Origin: Peptococcaceae bacterium UBA3933
Lineage (GTDB): Bacteria; Bacillota; Peptococcia; Peptococcales; BICA1-8
NCBI GenBank assembly: GCA_002385805.1
Contig: DGEF01000023.1
Location: forward strand, 6,105-15,204
Direction: 5' to 3'
Length of the DNA stretch: 9,100 nt
In this document: one piece after another, positions 6,421 to 9,100 of the stretch
How positions within the stretch are numbered: position 1 is the stretch's first letter
Layout of the letters: each line of letters starts with the position of its first letter
The notes under the pieces: model-generated
Seen by the model: only the letters and a program-made list of their open reading frames with translations
Told to the model about the DNA's origin: nothing
Database searches by the model: none
Translations under genes and position numbers: made by a program

Positions 6421-8499
6421 GTGGCTCGAGCTTTTCCATTAGATAAAACACGAAACATAGGTATTATGGCGCACATAGATGCCGGAAAGACAACAACTAC
6501 TGAACGTATCCTGTTCTATACGGGACGTGTTTATAAAATCGGAGAAACCCATGAGGGTTCTGCAACTATGGACTGGATGGCTCAAGAACAGGAACGGGGA
6601 ATTACTATCACTTCTGCGGCAACTACTGCTGAGTGGAAAGGACATCGTATAAATATTATAGATACGCCAGGCCACGTTGATTTTACTGTTGAAGTAGAAC
6701 GGTCTTTGCGGGTGCTGGACAGTGCCGTGGCTGTGTTCTGTGCTGTCGGCGGTGTAGAACCCCAATCAGAAACCGTTTGGCGTCAGGCAGATAAATACGG
6801 TGTTCCCAGAATCGCTTTTGTTAACAAAATGGACAGAGTGGGAGCGGATTTTCTACGAGTTGTTCAGCAGATTAGGGATAGATTAGGGGCTAACGCTATT
6901 CCTGTACAATTACCTATCGGTAGTGAAGACCAGTTTAGAGGAATGGTTGATCTGGTACGGCAAAAAGCCTATTACTATTTAGATGACTTAGGAACTCGTA
7001 CCGAAGAACAATCAATTCCGGAAGACATGAAAGAACTAGTAGCCGAATACAGGGAAAAACTTTTAGAAGCTGTCGCTGAAACAGATGAAGACCTGATGAT
7101 AAAATACCTTGAAGGGGAAGAATTAACTGTAGAAGAAATTGTTGGTGCCATTCGTAAGGCTACTATAGGGGTTAAGATGATACCTGTTCTATGTGGGTCT
7201 GCTTTTAAAAACAAAGGTGTCCAGCTTTTGTTGGATGCTGTAGTTGATTATTGCCCATCACCTAAAGATATTCCTCCCGTTCACGGGATTATTCCGAATA
7301 CCGATGAAGAACAATATCGTCAAGCAGATGATCAGGAGCCTTTTAGTGCTTTGGCTTTTAAAATCATGACTGACCCTTATGTAGGAAAGTTAGCCTTTTT
7401 CCGTGTTTATTCCGGTACTATGAAAGCAGGTTCATATATATACAACTCAACTAAAGGTAAAAGGGAACGCTTGGGTCGGATTCTCCAGATGCATGCAAAT
7501 CACAGGCAGGAAATAGATGAGGTTCATGCCGGTGAAATTGCTGCTGCTGTAGGTTTAAAAGATACCACTACTGGTGATACCCTTTGTACTGAAGAACATC
7601 CAATAATCTTAGAATCTATGGAATTTCCTGAACCGGTTATTAGGGTGGCTATTGAACCTAGCACCAAAGCTGACCAGGAAAAGATGGGTGTTGCTTTAGG
7701 CAAATTAGCAGAAGAAGACCCAACCTTTAAAACATATACCGATGCCGAAACAGGTCAGACTTTAATTGCTGGGATGGGCGAGTTACATTTAGAAATTATC
7801 TGTGACCGCCTGTTAAGGGAGTTTAAAGTTAATGCCACAATCGGCAAACCTCAGGTTGCCTATAAAGAAACTATCCGGAGTAAGGTTAAAGCTGAAGGTA
7901 AATTTGTTCGTCAATCCGGTGGTCGTGGTCAATACGGTCATTGTATTGTCGAATTTGAGCCTTTGGAACCAGGAGCCGGTTATCAATTCGAAAGCAAAAT
8001 TGTGGGTGGCGTAGTGCCTAAAGAATATATTGCTCCTATTGATGCAGGTATTCGGGAAGCTATGGAAAATGGTATCTTAGCCGGTTACCCTGCAGTTGAC
8101 ATCAAGGCGACTTTAGTTGATGGATCTTATCACGAAGTTGACTCTTCGGAAATGGCCTTTAAAGTTGCCGGCTCGATGGCTTTCAAAAATGCCGGTAAAA
8201 AGGCTAACCCCGTTCTTTTAGAACCTGTGATGAAGGTAGAAGTAGTAGTACCTGAAGAGTACATGGGCGATGTGATGGGCGACTTGAACTCTCGTCGGGG
8301 ACGTATTGAAGGCATGGAAACCAGAGGAAACACCCAAGTTATTAGAGGTTTTGTGCCATTAGCTGAAATGTTTGGTTATGCAACTGACTTACGTTCTAAG
8401 ACTCAAGGACGAGGATTATACACAATGCAATTCTCCCATTACGAAGAGGTGCCCAAGAATATTGCCGAAGAAATTATCACTAAACGGCAAGGTGGTTAA
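6421..8499 (+). CDS. fusA: Translation elongation factor G
   Basis: EF-G is the cytosolic GTPase that drives translocation of tRNA and mRNA and, with RRF, ribosome recycling. The protein has 692 residues, the usual length, and all five domains appear present. GTPase motifs: AHIDAGKTT (17-25, G1), the switch I stretch QERGITITSA (57-66), DTPGH (81-85, G3), NKMD (135-138, G4) and GSAFK (259-263, G5). Domain IV carries the GGRGQYGH stretch (500-507) and the tip SYHEVDSSEMAF (569-580), with His571 at the position of the His that reaches the decoding site. The ending LRSKTQGRGLYTMQFSHYEEVP is typical of domain V. No residue change is evident that would suggest a paralogue such as EF-G2. It starts with GTG and lies 17 nt after rpsG and 48 nt before tuf. 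Confidence 0.99.
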   Translation: MARAFPLDKTRNIGIMAHIDAGKTTTTERILFYTGRVYKIGETHEGSATMDWMAQEQERGITITSAATTAEWKGHRINIIDTPGHVDFTVEVERSLRVLDSAVAVFCAVGGVEPQSETVWRQADKYGVPRIAFVNKMDRVGADFLRVVQQIRDRLGANAIPVQLPIGSEDQFRGMVDLVRQKAYYYLDDLGTRTEEQSIPEDMKELVAEYREKLLEAVAETDEDLMIKYLEGEELTVEEIVGAIRKATIGVKMIPVLCGSAFKNKGVQLLLDAVVDYCPSPKDIPPVHGIIPNTDEEQYRQADDQEPFSALAFKIMTDPYVGKLAFFRVYSGTMKAGSYIYNSTKGKRERLGRILQMHANHRQEIDEVHAGEIAAAVGLKDTTTGDTLCTEEHPIILESMEFPEPVIRVAIEPSTKADQEKMGVALGKLAEEDPTFKTYTDAETGQTLIAGMGELHLEIICDRLLREFKVNATIGKPQVAYKETIRSKVKAEGKFVRQSGGRGQYGHCIVEFEPLEPGAGYQFESKIVGGVVPKEYIAPIDAGIREAMENGILAGYPAVDIKATLVDGSYHEVDSSEMAFKVAGSMAFKNAGKKANPVLLEPVMKVEVVVPEEYMGDVMGDLNSRRGRIEGMETRGNTQVIRGFVPLAEMFGYATDLRSKTQGRGLYTMQFSHYEEVPKNIAEEIITKRQGG

Positions 8500-8528
8500 T
8501 TTTTACTATTATTTTATATATAAGGAAT

Positions 8529-8536
8529 AAAGGAGG
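8529..8536 (+). promoter_or_regulatory. Ribosome binding site of tuf
   Basis: AAAGGAGG ends 11 nt before ATG 8548. The core is perfect, and the spacing is somewhat longer than in the other genes here. The AT-rich gap before it holds no hairpin that I can see. Confidence 0.75.
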
Positions 8537-8547
8537 AAATCAAAGAA

Positions 8548-9100
8548 ATGGCAAAACAAAAATTCGAAAGAACAAAACCCCACGTAAATATTGGTACCAT
8601 TGGACACGTTGACCATGGTAAAACAACAACTACCGCTGCAATCACTGCAGTATTAGCATTACAAGGTAAAGCTGAACAAAAGAAATTCGACGAAATCGAC
8701 AAAGCCCCTGAAGAAAGAGAAAGAGGAATCACTATCAATACATCTCACGTAGAGTACGAAACAGATGCTCGTCACTATGCACACGTAGACTGCCCCGGTC
8801 ACGCCGACTATGTAAAGAACATGATCACCGGTGCAGCTCAAATGGACGGTGCAATTCTGGTAGTAAGTGCAGCTGACGGTCCAATGCCTCAAACAAGAGA
8901 ACATATTCTTTTAGCCCGTCAAGTAGGCGTACCATATATCGTAGTTTGGTTAAACAAAGTTGACATGGTAGATGACGAAGAATTATTAGAACTAGTAGAA
9001 ATGGAAGTAAGAGAACTGTTAAATGAATACGAATTCCCAGGTGATGAAGTACCTGTAATCAGAGGTTCCGGCTTAAAAGCCTTACAAGATCCCACAGGAC
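8548..9100 (+). CDS. tuf: Translation elongation factor Tu, 5' part (3'-truncated by window edge)
   Basis: EF-Tu delivers aminoacyl-tRNA to the ribosome as a GTP complex. The frame is open from ATG 8548 to the window end: 184 complete codons, less than half of the usual roughly 395-400, covering most of the G domain. Motifs seen: GHVDHGKT (19-26, G1), ERGITIN (58-64, switch I), DCPGH (81-85, G3), NKVD (136-139, G4) and the G5 region GSGLKAL (173-179). Two residues stand out: Trp134 before the G4 motif, where Phe is common, and Gly175 in G5, where the family nearly always has Ala (SAL). Codon choice is much narrower than in fusA (15 of 18 Val codons are GTA, all seven Gln codons are CAA), as expected of a very highly expressed gene. 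Whether a second tuf copy exists cannot be told from here. Confidence 0.98.
   Translation, partial: MAKQKFERTKPHVNIGTIGHVDHGKTTTTAAITAVLALQGKAEQKKFDEIDKAPEERERGITINTSHVEYETDARHYAHVDCPGHADYVKNMITGAAQMDGAILVVSAADGPMPQTREHILLARQVGVPYIVVWLNKVDMVDDEELLELVEMEVRELLNEYEFPGDEVPVIRGSGLKALQDPTG

Noticed and set aside
7832..8014. Plus-strand 60-codon open frame inside fusA
   Set aside because: It is a shifted frame within conserved EF-G domain III/IV coding sequence, with low-complexity translation and no family resemblance.
8500..8547. Possible promoter for tuf in the fusA-tuf gap (TATATA/TATAAG stretches)
   Set aside because: The -10-like strings come from a simple AT-rich tract; at 17-nt spacing the upstream hexamers (for example TTAATT) match the -35 box poorly.

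Overview
This window is a core housekeeping region of a low-to-moderate GC Gram-positive bacterium. It carries the 3' half of rpoB, complete rpoC, a YbxF/L7Ae-family gene, rpsL, rpsG and fusA, and the 5' part of tuf, all on the + strand. The gene order rpoB-rpoC-ybxF-rpsL-rpsG-fusA-tuf, the RpoC start MLDVNNF, strong AAGGAGG-type ribosome binding sites and the use of TTG and GTG starts all point to Firmicutes. The protein sequences look clostridial (Peptococcaceae-like) rather than Bacillus-like, but I cannot place the organism at genus level from this window.

Layout. RNA polymerase block: rpoB (truncated by the window start, ends 1603), a 59-nt gap, then rpoC (1663-5124). Str block: ybxF (5190-5441), rpsL (5532-5912), rpsG (5933-6403), fusA (6421-8499) and tuf (8548 to past the window end). 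The gaps are 65 nt (rpoC-ybxF), 90 nt (ybxF-rpsL), 20 nt (rpsL-rpsG), 17 nt (rpsG-fusA) and 48 nt (fusA-tuf). No stretch above 300 bases lacks a gene.

How the genes work together. The first two genes encode the catalytic beta and beta' subunits of RNA polymerase. The next three encode ribosome-associated or small-subunit proteins, and the last two encode the GTPases of translation elongation. The arrangement suits co-expression of the transcription and translation machinery with growth rate.

The regulatory interest lies in the two gaps around ybxF. The 65-nt gap holds a near-consensus SigA promoter (TTGACA, 17 nt, extended -10 TGaTAAAAT). The 90-nt gap holds a stable hairpin followed by a T-run, which looks like an intrinsic terminator or attenuator between ybxF and rpsL, and it has a possible alternative nested fold. 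Other points worth a look are a long, very acidic RpoB C-terminal tail, two unusual residues in the G domain of EF-Tu, and a sharp change in codon choice at tuf. I found no mobile element, CRISPR array, RNA gene or previously undescribed multi-gene system; as a whole the region is ordinary core genome.
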